Shown: positions 9,830 to 19,506 of the stretch, in pieces | Layout of the letters: the number at the start of each line of letters is the position of its first letter | Position numbering within the stretch: the stretch's first letter is position 1 | Source: Alkalilimnicola ehrlichii | GTDB taxonomy: Bacteria > Pseudomonadota > Gammaproteobacteria > Nitrococcales > AK92 | Reading direction: 5' to 3' | Length of the DNA stretch: 64,000 nt | Assembly (NCBI RefSeq): GCF_003399765.1 | Contig: NZ_NFZV01000006.1 | Location: forward strand, 62,001 to 126,000 | Position numbers and translations under genes: made by a program | Notes under the pieces: model-generated | What the model saw: the letters and a program-made list of their open reading frames with translations, nothing else | Told to the model about the DNA's origin: nothing | Database searches by the model: none

Positions 9830-10399
9830 TTAATCACCCTGAGCCATGTTGTCGAATAGATTATTACCGCGCTGCCCGATGTGCTCGCGCAGGCTGCGAT
9901 TCATTTCTTCTGTTGCCGCGACCGTCGCCTGGACTCGCTCCATGTCGAGTTCGGCCAAACTGTACACGATGTCCGTACGCGGATCGCGCCAGCGGGCGAT
10001 GATTCGCACGCCGCTCATGTTCACGCGGGTAAGGTTGTCGATTTGACGGCTGACGGCTTGTTCATTCACACCGTCGCTACCGCCAGCCTGGGCGGTATAA
10101 TCGCGCATCACGACGTCCATATAAGACGATAATACGCGAGCGACTTCGGCGCGGGCACGGTTGTCTGCGGTAGATTCCTGAAGGGAACGGTCCGCCATCG
10201 TCGGCGCGCTACCGACCCCGTGAATATAGCGGCCGTCACGATCGTTGAGCGCTTGGCTGCCTTGATTGACCCAGTCCGGCGCTCCGCGTATGCCAAGGTT
10301 GCTCTCGACACTGGTACGATGACTGGCGCAACCTGCTGCGGCTAAAGCCACCAATAACATCAGCACGGCGGCGACGGAACGTAGAGAGGAGGACATCAT
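9830..10399 (-). CDS. LPP20 family lipoprotein
   Basis: First gene of the four-gene lipoprotein operon, about 189 residues. The ATG pair at 10399/10396 is preferred because AAGGA lies about 10 bases upstream; it gives MMSSSLRSVAAVLMLL ending in AAGCAS, a lipobox. The mature part has the LPP20 pattern: IHGVGSAPTMADRSLQES, then TADNRARAEVARVLSSYMD and VRIIARWRDPRTDIVYSLAEL. It is paralogous in layout to the last gene of the same operon (6818-7815). It is divergent from greB; the 124-base gap must hold both promoters. Confidence 0.85.
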   Translation of the reverse strand: MMSSSLRSVAAVLMLLVALAAAGCASHRTSVESNLGIRGAPDWVNQGSQALNDRDGRYIHGVGSAPTMADRSLQESTADNRARAEVARVLSSYMDVVMRDYTAQAGGSDGVNEQAVSRQIDNLTRVNMSGVRIIARWRDPRTDIVYSLAELDMERVQATVAATEEMNRSLREHIGQRGNNLFDNMAQGD

Positions 10400-10523
10400 G
10401 TGCTTCGTATTCCTTACTGCGATGGACGGCATCTCCCGGTTCATCAATATACCCTAGTAGTCGATCAAGCGATAACCTTAACGTTTTACGAATGAGAACA
10501 GGTACTCACGCAGGAAACGACTT

Positions 10524-11029
10524 ATGAGCCGCTACCGTCCACCTCGGCCGCCGAGTTCGAAGTACATCACCCCCGAAGGGGCCGAACGCCTGCGGGAAGA
10601 ACTCAACTACTTGTGGAAAGTGAAGCGTCCGCAGGTCACCCAAGCGGTATCGGAAGCCGCCGCTATGGGCGATCGCTCGGAAAACGCGGAGTATATTTAT
10701 GGCAAAAAGCAGTTGCGCGAGATCGACCGCAGGATTCGTTTTTGACGAAGCGCCTGGATGGCATCACGGTTGTGGACCGTGCGCCGGACGATCAAAGCCG
10801 GATTTATTTCGGTGCCTGGTTCGAACTCGAAGACGAAGACGGCGAATTGTATCGTTATCGCGTGGTCGGACCGGACGAGCTGGATCTCGATCGCGGCTGG
10901 ATCAGCATGGACTCGCCGCTGGGCCGCGCCGTTATGCGCAAAGGCCTGGACGACGAGGTGCGGGTTAGCCTACCCAAGGGTGAGGCTGTTTATGTCGTTA
11001 CCGATATCCGGTATGCGCCGTTTGAGTAG
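10524..11029 (+). CDS. greB: Transcription elongation factor GreB (apparent frameshift)
   Basis: Cleaves the 3' end of RNA in backtracked RNA polymerase. It has 168 residues after joining two frames. The coiled-coil N domain [17 protein letters not shown], then [20 protein letters not shown], carries the acidic Asp-Glu tip typical of Gre factors. The C domain contains [20 protein letters not shown] and [15 protein letters not shown]. Five T at 10739-10743 should be six: RIRF then reads on into LTKRLDGI instead of stopping. GreB rather than GreA is favoured by the [14 protein letters not shown] segment and the basic N-terminal extension. A monocistronic unit is likely. Confidence 0.92.
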
Positions 11030-11055
11030 GCAGTAACGACTTCTTGGCGGACAGG

Positions 11056-11081
11056 CCTCCTGCGGGTTCTCGCCCAGGAGG
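11056..11081. terminator. Hairpin between convergent greB and mutM
   Basis: CCTCCTG (11056-11062) and CAGGAGG (11075-11081) form a 7-bp stem with a 12-base loop between two convergent genes. No T run follows on either strand, so the terminator role is inferred from position. Confidence 0.4.
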
Positions 11082-11101
11082 GCGAAATCGGACGCTACCC
11101 G

Positions 11102-11917
11102 TCACCGCTGGCAATCAGGGCAATAATACGTCGCCCTCTGCCCCAAACGCGCAACTTCGACAGTGCCCTCACAGCGTAAACAAGCTTCGCCCGCCCGGCC
11201 GTAGACGGCCAGCTCCTGTTTAAAATAGCCCGGTTTGCCTTCGCCGCTGGTGAAATCGCGCAAGGTGGTACCGCCTGCCTGAATAGCGGCAGCCAACACC
11301 TCTTTTACAGCCTCCGCCAAACGCTGATAGCGTACCAAGCCAACTTTCCCGGCAGGGCGAGTCGGCCGGATGCCAGCCTGGAACAAGGCTTCGTTGGCAT
11401 AGATATTACCAACGCCTACCACCACTTCGCTGTCCATTAGAAAGGTTTTTATCGGGCTACGTCGGTTGCGCGAGCGCCGATAAAGATAAGTACCGGTAAA
11501 CTCGTCGCTTAGAGGCTCGGGGCCTAGATGAGCCAGTAGAGGATGCGCCTGCGGGTCGCCGTCGACCCAGTGCATGCTGCCGAAGCGGCGCGGGTCGGTA
11601 AAACGTAAGCAGGCGCCATCGTCGAAAACGATGTCGACATGTTCGTGCCGCTTCGGGGGTTCCGGCTCTCGCAAGATGCGTAAGCTGCCCGACATGCCTA
11701 AGTGCATCAGCATCGTGCCGGCGCGGGTATCAAAGAGCAGATACTTGCCCCGCCTGCGTAAGCGAGTCACGGTTTCTCCGCATAAGGTCACGGCCAATTC
11801 AAAGGGTATCGGCCAGCGCAAACGACGCTCGCGCACCATGACCTGACTAACCCGATGACCTTCGACATAGGGTGCGATACCACGGAGAGTCGTTTCGACT
11901 TCAGGTAGTTCGGGCAT
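11102..11917 (-). CDS. mutM: Formamidopyrimidine-DNA glycosylase
   Basis: Base-excision repair enzyme that removes 8-oxoguanine and other oxidised purines and nicks the strand. It has 271 residues. The N terminus MPELPEVE provides the catalytic Pro2 and Glu3; RRRGKYLLF carries the beta-hairpin Lys. [14 protein letters not shown] is the helix-two-turn-helix, and the C-terminal zinc finger has CLRC and CPDC pairs. The ATG overlaps the stop of the DUF4340 gene by one base (TGATG), so mutM is translationally coupled to an ABC-exporter operon with which it has no obvious functional link. Confidence 0.96.
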   Translation of the reverse strand: MPELPEVETTLRGIAPYVEGHRVSQVMVRERRLRWPIPFELAVTLCGETVTRLRRRGKYLLFDTRAGTMLMHLGMSGSLRILREPEPPKRHEHVDIVFDDGACLRFTDPRRFGSMHWVDGDPQAHPLLAHLGPEPLSDEFTGTYLYRRSRNRRSPIKTFLMDSEVVVGVGNIYANEALFQAGIRPTRPAGKVGLVRYQRLAEAVKEVLAAAIQAGGTTLRDFTSGEGKPGYFKQELAVYGRAGEACLRCEGTVEVARLGQRATYYCPDCQR

Positions 11918-12720
11918 CAGTACACCTCCTCTTCGGTCTCCCCCGTTAAAGCGGACAAGGTCGACTTATCGACATGGTAGACGAGCCCTAAATCAGGCCG
12001 CAATAAGCGCGGTTCGCCCCCCGCTAGCAAAAGCCACTGCACCGTCTCGCCATTGGCTAAGCGCAGCTCCACCGTCTGCCCATGGGGTTGTGCCTCGCCC
12101 TCATCGAGCGGCCTGACGATACGGGCGCTAACGTTACGCCAACGCTCGACGAGTTGGTCGGCAGCATCGCCTACCAGCAGGTCTTCGCCGTTCAACTCGA
12201 TCGCCACAATATCGTGGCCGATATCCAACAGCTTTCGGTCGATGAAGTTCCACCACGGTCCTAGCAGAAACGGCGAAACCGAATCCAAAATCAAGAACAC
12301 TTCGTCGTCGAGCAGAACATAACGACGCTGTGTCAGCGGCTCGGCGGCGCCGAAAACAAAACTCTTATCACCTAAACTAACCCGTAATCGCGGTTTGTCC
12401 AGGCCTACCGCGGCAAGATCCATGCTCGCTGCCGGATAACGAGCGGCACTCCGCGCCGTGAGCAATTCCAGCACCTGCTCTACGTGAAACCGACTGGCCG
12501 GCAAGGTACGCGGCTGTACTATCTGCCAACTGTCTCGATCCCGCGTTAAACGCACCATTTGACCGTTAGCCGGCTCGATTACGATACGGTCGACCGCATC
12601 GGCGCTGAGCCGAGTCAGCCGCCCGTGATTTGGCTCCGGTGTCAACTCCCGCCAAACCAGTAGCGCCAGCCCCAAGAGCAGGGCAAGTAGGCCCACATTC
12701 AGCAGTATGCGTTTACTCAT
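11917..12720 (-). CDS. DUF4340 domain protein, periplasmic, part of a Gld-type ABC system
   Basis: 267 residues from the ATG at 12718-12720. The signal-anchor [20 protein letters not shown] is followed by a repeated beta-rich domain of the DUF4340 type: [20 protein letters not shown], then [19 protein letters not shown] and [20 protein letters not shown]. It follows the GldG-like gene by 109 bases and is coupled to mutM. DUF4340 proteins are regularly found with GldG-like ABC components, which suggests an extracytoplasmic subunit; the substrate is unknown. Confidence 0.85.
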   Translation of the reverse strand: MSKRILLNVGLLALLLGLALLVWRELTPEPNHGRLTRLSADAVDRIVIEPANGQMVRLTRDRDSWQIVQPRTLPASRFHVEQVLELLTARSAARYPAASMDLAAVGLDKPRLRVSLGDKSFVFGAAEPLTQRRYVLLDDEVFLILDSVSPFLLGPWWNFIDRKLLDIGHDIVAIELNGEDLLVGDAADQLVERWRNVSARIVRPLDEGEAQPHGQTVELRLANGETVQWLLLAGGEPRLLRPDLGLVYHVDKSTLSALTGETEEEVY

Positions 12721-12829
12721 ACTAACGATTGCCCCCTTTCCATTGACGGGGGCAGAGCGCCTTTTTGCCCTCGGAAAGGGGCTATAGACACAGCTGGCGG
12801 GCGGAGAAAAAGCAAATCGACCACTACGC

Positions 12830-14176
12830 TTACCCCGAACGGCGACGCCACCAATGCCAACCTCCGACAGCGAGGAATGCCAGCGGCAGCACCAACAGAA
12901 ACCCAAAGCCGATCGCCAAGGTCTGCCAACCGCGCAGATTCAAGCGCTGATCGGGTGCAGCCTGTGTATAGAGATCGAGAAAGACTTCCGACTCGGTCAG
13001 CCAATCGACGATGTTCAGCCCTAGTTGTAGATTAGCGCCGTTCCCGATATAGGTGTTGGAAAGAAAGTCGCCATCGCCGATCATAGCCGCGCGCTGTTGA
13101 CGTAACTCGCCCTCCGAACCGAGCACGTCGCGCGTCAAACTAACCGCCAGCATCAAGCGTTCGTCCTCTGCAAGTTCAATTCGCTCCTCCGGCGCCTTGT
13201 CGAAGTCGGGTGCTAACTGATGCCGGGCAGCCGTAATAAGCAGTGGCTCGGCCAGCCAAACACTGTCCTCAAGCAGACCTAAAGGGCGAATCTGCGGAAA
13301 CAAGGTCAGACCGCTGAGCCGTTGGGTAATAGCATGCGCCGGATAGTCTTCCAACAGAATAAGCCGTGGGTCGTCGATGGCTAACATTTCGCGCGATTTC
13401 GGATCGGTGACCACGCCATCGACGGGCAACACGCCGAGGTGCTGGATCAGCTCCGGAAACCGCTCTGCATCGCCCGGCTCGTACAGCCAAAGCAGATTGC
13501 CGCCTCGCTCGACATATTGACGCACGGCTCGCACCGCACCGGGCAGCAAATCCGTTTGCGGCCCGTTAATCAGCAATAGATCGATCTCGGCAGGCACCTG
13601 GCCGCTAGCGGCCAAACGCAGCGCCTGCAGGTAGTAACCCTTGCCTTCCAAGGCCCGCCCGAACGAGCCAAGGTCGTAGTTTGCCTGGCCGTGCAAACTC
13701 CGCTCGCCGTGCCCCGTTAAAAAGCCGATGCGCTGACCGGAGCCCCGTTGCAGCCGCTCCAACGCCGCACTGATATGCGCTTCGTTAGGCACCTCGACGT
13801 GCTCGCGCCGCTCGCCGTACTCGATGACGACTTCACCCGCACTGCCGACGCCCATTCGCCGCACCAAGTCGGGGCGCGCTTCGGGATTAATGAATTGCCA
13901 ACTAAAGTCGGCCTTATGCCGCTGATAACGCGAAAACAAACCTTCAAGGTGACGCTCTAGAAAATGCCCCTCGGGCACGAACGCATAAACCATGACCGGT
14001 TGCTCCATCTGCGCAACCAAACGTCGGCTCGGTTCGGTAACCTGAGTCTGCGCCGCACCGGCCCATTGCCAGCTCACGTCATGACGCTGACTCAACCAGG
14101 CTATCGCCGCCAAACAGCTCAGAAACAGCACGGCAAATAAAAAACCGTTGATTCGCAGCCACAACCGTCGGTTCAT
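12830..14176 (-). CDS. GldG-like ABC transporter auxiliary protein
   Basis: 448 residues with one membrane helix near each end: residues 10-30 (FLFAVLFLSCLAAIAWL) and 420-440 (LAIGFGFLLVLPLAFLA). Between them lies a periplasmic ABC-type uncharacterised transport domain with RIGFLTGHGERS, then DLLLINGPQTDLLPGAV and YVERGGNLLWLYEPGD, the IFT52/GldG pattern. The start overlaps the stop of the permease gene (14173-14176, ATGA). It works with the permease and ATPase upstream as one exporter; gliding motility itself is not implied in this group. Confidence 0.87.
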   Translation of the reverse strand: MNRRLWLRINGFLFAVLFLSCLAAIAWLSQRHDVSWQWAGAAQTQVTEPSRRLVAQMEQPVMVYAFVPEGHFLERHLEGLFSRYQRHKADFSWQFINPEARPDLVRRMGVGSAGEVVIEYGERREHVEVPNEAHISAALERLQRGSGQRIGFLTGHGERSLHGQANYDLGSFGRALEGKGYYLQALRLAASGQVPAEIDLLLINGPQTDLLPGAVRAVRQYVERGGNLLWLYEPGDAERFPELIQHLGVLPVDGVVTDPKSREMLAIDDPRLILLEDYPAHAITQRLSGLTLFPQIRPLGLLEDSVWLAEPLLITAARHQLAPDFDKAPEERIELAEDERLMLAVSLTRDVLGSEGELRQQRAAMIGDGDFLSNTYIGNGANLQLGLNIVDWLTESEVFLDLYTQAAPDQRLNLRGWQTLAIGFGFLLVLPLAFLAVGGWHWWRRRSG

Positions 14177-14946
14177 GATTGCACCCTCAGAGCATCCAGG
14201 CGGCGCACCGCAAACGCGAGAAAGCCGATAATGAGCAAGGCGAAGTAGGCGAGGCTACTGCTCTGCACCGACCCGGTCAGCAAGTTATCGTAGTGGCTTA
14301 AGCTGCTCAGATACTCGAAAACGGCGCTATTATCCGCGGTTGCTCCGGCGCCATAGTGAAACAGCATGAACAACAGCCCAATACCGAAGGTGCCGACCGC
14401 CGCCACCCCCGGTTGTACCGTAAGGCAGGAAATATACGTCGCGGCGGCCAACAATGCGGCAGCCATCAGACCAAGCCCCACCGCTGCCGCCGCCAAGCGT
14501 GCCAGATCGAGGCTGGTTCCCAACATCAGCGACAACGGCATCAGAACCCAAAGCGATAGCAGAACGGCCACGAAACCGAGCGCGCCGAGGTACTTGCCAA
14601 GCACGATTTCGGTTGCCGTGATTGGCGAGGAGAATAGCAACTGCAAGGTACCGCTACGTCGCTCCTCGGTGATCAAGCGCATGGCTAACACGCCCAAAAC
14701 CAGCAACAGCAGCATAAGAAGGGTCGGATCGCCAAGAAACCGCGCAACGACCAGATCGGTCACACCTAGCGGGCTGTTGACTTGTACCAGTAGAGGCTCC
14801 AGATAAAGCTGGAACTCGTCCACCAGCTGCAGAAAACGCCAGGCCAACAGAAACTGAGTGACCGCCAACAAAGCCCACGCCAAAGGCGAGGCGAACAAGC
14901 TACGAAATTCGCGGCCTGCAATCGCAAACATGCCGTCGAATCTCAT
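14173..14946 (-). CDS. ABC-2 type permease (GldF-like)
   Basis: Integral membrane subunit of 257 residues with about six hydrophobic segments and the family signature ITEERRSGTLQLLFSSPI, then EIVLGKYLG, between TM2 and TM3. The start overlaps the stop of the ATPase gene (14943-14946), and its own stop overlaps the GldG-like start, so the three proteins are made in a coupled row. Confidence 0.9.
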   Translation of the reverse strand: MRFDGMFAIAGREFRSLFASPLAWALLAVTQFLLAWRFLQLVDEFQLYLEPLLVQVNSPLGVTDLVVARFLGDPTLLMLLLLVLGVLAMRLITEERRSGTLQLLFSSPITATEIVLGKYLGALGFVAVLLSLWVLMPLSLMLGTSLDLARLAAAAVGLGLMAAALLAAATYISCLTVQPGVAAVGTFGIGLLFMLFHYGAGATADNSAVFEYLSSLSHYDNLLTGSVQSSSLAYFALLIIGFLAFAVRRLDALRVQS

Positions 14947-15872
14947 GCGGCCTCCCCATGCGTTAAGGCGACAAATAGCTGCTCAAGACTCTGCTGTACA
15001 GGCACCCATTCTCGCAACCCCCAGCCTTCGCGCACCGCAAGTTGCAGCACCCGTTCGGCGGCGGCTTGATCGCTCAGCAATAAGCGTAAGCGCCGGCTGT
15101 CCAGTGCCTCCGCTTGCTCGACGCCAGCGAGCGTTTGCAAGCGCTCGATGGCCGGCGGCTGGGCAAAACTCACCATGAACTCTTGGACGTCGGCCACGGC
15201 ATTCAGCTCGTTTAAGTAGCCGGAATACACAGCGTTACCCTGATAAAGAATAATCACCCGATCGCAAAGGCTTTGGATTTCGGGGAGAATGTGGCTGGAA
15301 ATGATAACGCCATGCTCTTGGCGGAGCTCGGCGATCAACGCGCGCACGGCGCGGATCTGCAAGGGGTCGAGACCCACTGTCGGCTCATCGAGAATCACCA
15401 GCGCCGGCCGATGGACAATGGCCTGAGCGATACCGACCCGCTGCTGAAAACCCTTCGACAGCTTGCCGATCAGGCGGGAACCGACCTCCGTCAGGCCGCA
15501 ACGCCGCATTGCCTCGTCGACCGCTGCGGGAATCAGCGCTCGCTCCATGCCGCGTAAACGCGCACAGTAGCGCAAATAGGCGCTAACGCGCATTTCGGGG
15601 TACACCGGCGGTAGCTCGGGCAAATAGCCGAGATCGCGCTTAGCGGCCCGGCCGCCGTCCAATAAGTCAGCGCCGTTAAGCCGTACGCTACCCGCTGTCG
15701 GCGGCAAGGTGCCGCTTAGAATACTTAACGTCGTGGTTTTACCCGCGCCGTTCGGCCCTAGCAAACCGAGCACTTCGCCGCGGGCAAGCTCTAGACTGAC
15801 GCCGCGCAACGCCTTACGGTCGCCATAGTCTCGCTCTAGCCCTTGGGCTTTTAACAGGATTTCGCCCGTCAT
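14943..15872 (-). CDS. ABC transporter ATP-binding protein (GldA/CcmA-like)
   Basis: 309 residues from the ATG at 15870-15872; an in-frame ATG 33 bases upstream is possible but adds residues without similarity. Walker A is GPNGAGKTT, the signature is LSKGFQQRVGIAQ (Lys in place of the second Gly of LSGGQ, common in this ABC-2 subgroup), Walker B is ALVILDEPT and the switch is IISSHI. The C-terminal ~70 residues form the extra domain common in drug and gliding exporters. First gene of the operon ATPase-permease-GldG-DUF4340-mutM. Confidence 0.93.
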   Translation of the reverse strand: MTGEILLKAQGLERDYGDRKALRGVSLELARGEVLGLLGPNGAGKTTTLSILSGTLPPTAGSVRLNGADLLDGGRAAKRDLGYLPELPPVYPEMRVSAYLRYCARLRGMERALIPAAVDEAMRRCGLTEVGSRLIGKLSKGFQQRVGIAQAIVHRPALVILDEPTVGLDPLQIRAVRALIAELRQEHGVIISSHILPEIQSLCDRVIILYQGNAVYSGYLNELNAVADVQEFMVSFAQPPAIERLQTLAGVEQAEALDSRRLRLLLSDQAAAERVLQLAVREGWGLREWVPVQQSLEQLFVALTHGEAA

Positions 15873-16090
15873 ATGTTTTAGTATCCCTACCGGAAAAGTT
15901 GGCAAACGGTCGACCTTCGACCCGCCGCATTAAGGAAACACTGATTCACCCCTTGGATCTCCGCCGGGCCTGCGGCGTGTGGTCGAAGATCTTGGGGATA
16001 AGGCTTAAGCACATGAGTAAACTTAGTTCTTATATAGGATAGAGGACGCACAGCGCGCATCAGTTCGCCCCAATATACCGAGCCTGACGT

Positions 16091-18069
16091 ATGACAAAAA
16101 CCCCAGCCAACTCTAGCACCCATGTGGTCGGCGTCGACACCGGCGGCACCTTCACCGATTTAGTCCATTTCGACGGCCAGAGCATTAGAACGCACAAGGT
16201 GCTTTCTACCCCAAGCGCCCCCGAACAGGCCATTATTCGGGGCGTCCGCGAGCTGGGCTTGGCGGAGATGCCGATTACCGTCATCCACGGCTCGACCGTG
16301 GCCACCAATGCCGTGCTGGAAGGTAAAGGGGTACGTACGGTTTTTATCGCCAACCGCGGCTTGGGCGATCTGCTCACGCTGGGGCGGCAAAACCGCGCCG
16401 AACTCTACAGCCTACAACCGAAGAGCGAACCGCCTCCGGTGCCGCCGGAACTGTGCCTTGAAACAGGCGGTCGGCTGGATGCTAACGGGAAGGTCGTCGA
16501 CCCGCTCACCGAGGCCGATCTCGCCGCGCTGAAAGCCGCGCTAGCTAAACTCAAACCCGCCTCGGTTGCGATCAACCTGCTGTTTTCCTTCCTCGATCAC
16601 CGCTTTGAACAAGCTATCGAGGCAATAGTTCCCGACGGGATTTTATCTCGCGCTCGTCGGCTGTATTGCCGGAGTACCGCGAGTACGAACGCGGCATCAC
16701 AACCTGGCTAAATGCTTATGTCGGCCCCTTGGTCGAAGGTTATTTGCAACGGCTGGCGGACGGATTGCCCGACGCACACATCAGCATTATGCAAAGCTCG
16801 GGCGATACTGCCGATGCCGATCGGGCCGGGGAGCAAGCGGTGCATATGTTGTTATCCGGCCCTGCTGGCGGCCTGATGGGCGCCAAACGCATCGGCGAGT
16901 TAGCGCAGCGTCCGCAACTGCTTACCTTTGACATGGGCGGCACATCCACGGACGTCGCCTTGATCGACGGCGAACTGCAATTAACCAGCGAAGGTCATAT
17001 CGGCCGTTATCCGGTTGGCGTGCCGATGGTCGACATGCACACCATCGGCGCCGGTGGCGGATCGATTGCCTATCGCGATGCCGGCGGCATGCTTCAAGTA
17101 GGGCCTGAATCGGCCGGGGCCGACCCGGGGCCGGCGTGCTACGGTCAAGGGGGTAGACGCCCTACCGTCACCGACGCGAATCTGATCCTCGGCCGTTTAC
17201 GTCCCGATGCTTTTCTTGGCGGGGATATGCAACTGGATATGGCTGCCGCGCAACGGGCCGTCGGCGAGCTCGGCGCCGCCCTCGGCTTGTCGTTAGAGGA
17301 AACCGCAGCCGGCATCGTCCGCTTGGCCAACGAGCACATGGCGCGGGCCCTGCGAGTTATTTCGGTAGCGCGCGGCATCGACCCGCGCGGGTTTACCCTC
17401 GCCTCTTTCGGCGGCGCCGGCGGGCTTCATGTCTGTGCCTTGGCCGAGGCGCTAGATATGCATCACGCTTTGGTACCGGTGCATGCCGGAGTGCTATCCG
17501 CGCTGGGCATGTTGGCCGCTCCTCACGGCCGGCAACTGTCGCATACCTTAACCGGAACACTTACCGAGATCGATCCGGCCAGCATCGAATCCACGCTTGC
17601 GCAGTTAGCGACAGAGGGTCGAGCGGCACTGCGACGCGAAGGCGTTGCCGATGCCGAGATCACCGCGCGAGCGGCGGTGGATTTACGCTATGTCGGCCAA
17701 GCCTACACGCTAACTGTGCCGTGGGAAGGGATCGCGCCGACAACGGAGGCCTTTCACCGGGCTCATGCCGACCGCTACGGCCACCGCCTGGAGGAGGTCG
17801 TGGAACTGGTGAATGTGCGAGTTGCCGTTACCGGCCCGACGCCGAAACGCACGCTTGCCGCGATTACCAAGAGTGCGGGGAGCCCGCGCGGGGAAGTCCG
17901 ACTGCATGGCTTTGACACCCCGGTTCCAGTTTGGGAGCGCACTGCGCTAGGCCATGGACAAACGTTCGCAGGACCGGCGCTGATCACCGAAACCGTATCG
18001 ACAACTTATTTGGCACCGGGCTGGCACTGTCGTGTCGATGCCATAGGCAATTTGCTGCTGGAGCGATGA
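16091..18069 (+). CDS. hyuA: Hydantoinase/oxoprolinase subunit A family protein (apparent frameshift)
   Basis: ATP-dependent hydrolase of cyclic amides such as hydantoins or 5-oxoproline (or a carboxylase relative), about 659 residues. The N-terminal Hydant_A_N domain begins VVGVDTGGTFTDLVHFDG, and IHGSTVATNAVLEGKG follows. The hydantoinase domain has TFDMGGTSTDVALIDG, HTIGAGGGSIA and ASFGGAGGLHVCALAE. Four T at 16641-16644 should be five; then PDGIFISRSSAVLPEYREYE reads through. No HyuB-type subunit lies beside it, so it could be a single-subunit member or have a partner elsewhere. It converges with the EAL-HDOD gene with a one-base gap and no visible terminator. Confidence 0.9.
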
Positions 18070-18070
18070 T

Positions 18071-19270
18071 TCACCAACTATCGCGAACCTCATCGGTCCA
18101 ACGAATAGCCTGCAAATAGGCATCGATCACCAACTGCCGATCGATGCCCAAGGCTTCGATACGAGCCCAATCGCCACGCTCGTAAGCCAACACGCATTCC
18201 AACAATTGGCCGGCAGCCCCCTCGTACCGGAGCAATGCCGCTTTGATTTCCTCGCTGAGATGGAGCGCGTCCACGGCCTCTTCCAGCGACACATCCAGTA
18301 ATGCATCGAGACCCGCAAACAAACCGGCAGAGAAATAGCGAGCTTTGGGAGACAGCTCTAACCGCTCTGCAAGCCCCTCGCACATTTTGGCGCGCGTGGT
18401 TAGCGTTGCAATCAACTCCTCCGGCTTATCGGGCACCGCCGCCAACGCCAACACAGAAGCCCAAGCTCGTAGCTTATCGACACCAAGGTAAATCAGTGCT
18501 TGCCGTATAGAGTCGATAGGCTGGGTTGTCGAGAAAAACGCCGAGTTCAGATAGCGCAGTAACTTATAGCTTATCGTAACGTCTTGACCTATTAGAGTTT
18601 CTAACTCATCAAGGTCAACCTCTGGCTCATATAGCGCTGCTAAGAGGCGAAAAGCCGGCAACCGGTGCACCGCCACCGAACTGCCGCGCACCGTCTTCGG
18701 CCGACAGAGGAAATACCCCTGAAACAGGTCGAAACCTAAACTGCGGCAAAGTTCGAATTGCTCTTGGGTTTCTACTTTTTCGGCAAGTAAGCGCACTTTG
18801 TAAGGCGCTAACAAAACTACTTGCTCCCGCAAACCGGCCTCGTCATAAGCCGAGACTTCGATCTTGACGATATCGGCCAACTTCAACAAAGGCGCCAAAC
18901 GCACGTCATAACCGAAATCGTCCAAGGCGATTTGATAACCCTGCGCCTTCATCTCAGCAAGGCTACGCATCAGTAAGGGGTCCGGCTCGGTACCTTCCAA
19001 CACTTCGACCACGACCCGATCAACGGGAAACGGCAGGCGCGCTTCGTCGACAATGAAACGTCGAGTAAAGTTGATGAAAGCCGGCTTTGGCCCCACCAGA
19101 TCATCTAGCCCGATCACCGTAAATGCGTTCAGCACGACTTGCGAGGTCGCGCTATCGCCGTCGATTACATTCGCGCTGTCGGTATTTTCTCCTCGAAATA
19201 ACAGCTCGTACGCGTACACTTGCTGTTCGCGGTCGAAAATGGGCTGGCGCGCGACAAAAATATCCTGCAT
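18071..19270 (-). CDS. EAL-HDOD signalling protein
   Basis: 399 residues. Residues 1-200 form an EAL domain that looks degenerate: the classical EAL signature is replaced by YELLFRG, LDDFGYD keeps only part of the DDFGTG loop, and LLAEKVET keeps the last Glu. Residues 200-390 form an HDOD domain (LIGQDVTISYKLLRYLNSAFF, then IRQALIYLGVDKLRAWASVL). Such YuxH/CdgJ-like proteins usually act as non-enzymatic regulators of motility or c-di-GMP networks. The gene is alone, divergent from the desaturase. Confidence 0.9.
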   Translation of the reverse strand: MQDIFVARQPIFDREQQVYAYELLFRGENTDSANVIDGDSATSQVVLNAFTVIGLDDLVGPKPAFINFTRRFIVDEARLPFPVDRVVVEVLEGTEPDPLLMRSLAEMKAQGYQIALDDFGYDVRLAPLLKLADIVKIEVSAYDEAGLREQVVLLAPYKVRLLAEKVETQEQFELCRSLGFDLFQGYFLCRPKTVRGSSVAVHRLPAFRLLAALYEPEVDLDELETLIGQDVTISYKLLRYLNSAFFSTTQPIDSIRQALIYLGVDKLRAWASVLALAAVPDKPEELIATLTTRAKMCEGLAERLELSPKARYFSAGLFAGLDALLDVSLEEAVDALHLSEEIKAALLRYEGAAGQLLECVLAYERGDWARIEALGIDRQLVIDAYLQAIRWTDEVRDSW

Positions 19271-19506
19271 ATGAGACTCAGTAGCCGCTAAGCGGTCATG
19301 GCCCTTGAATATGTTGCGATTATTAACAAGGATTAGCTAAGGGAACAACGCAATACGTCACTAGTTCATGATAAAACACCAATACACCCTTTTGGTACGT
19401 TTTGCGCTGCAACAGGAAAAACGGTATCGCACTTACCCTGCGGAACATTACAGCGCACAACGAGTCAACACCTGAGCTAACCGAACTCAGCGAGAACGCT
19501 TTACTT

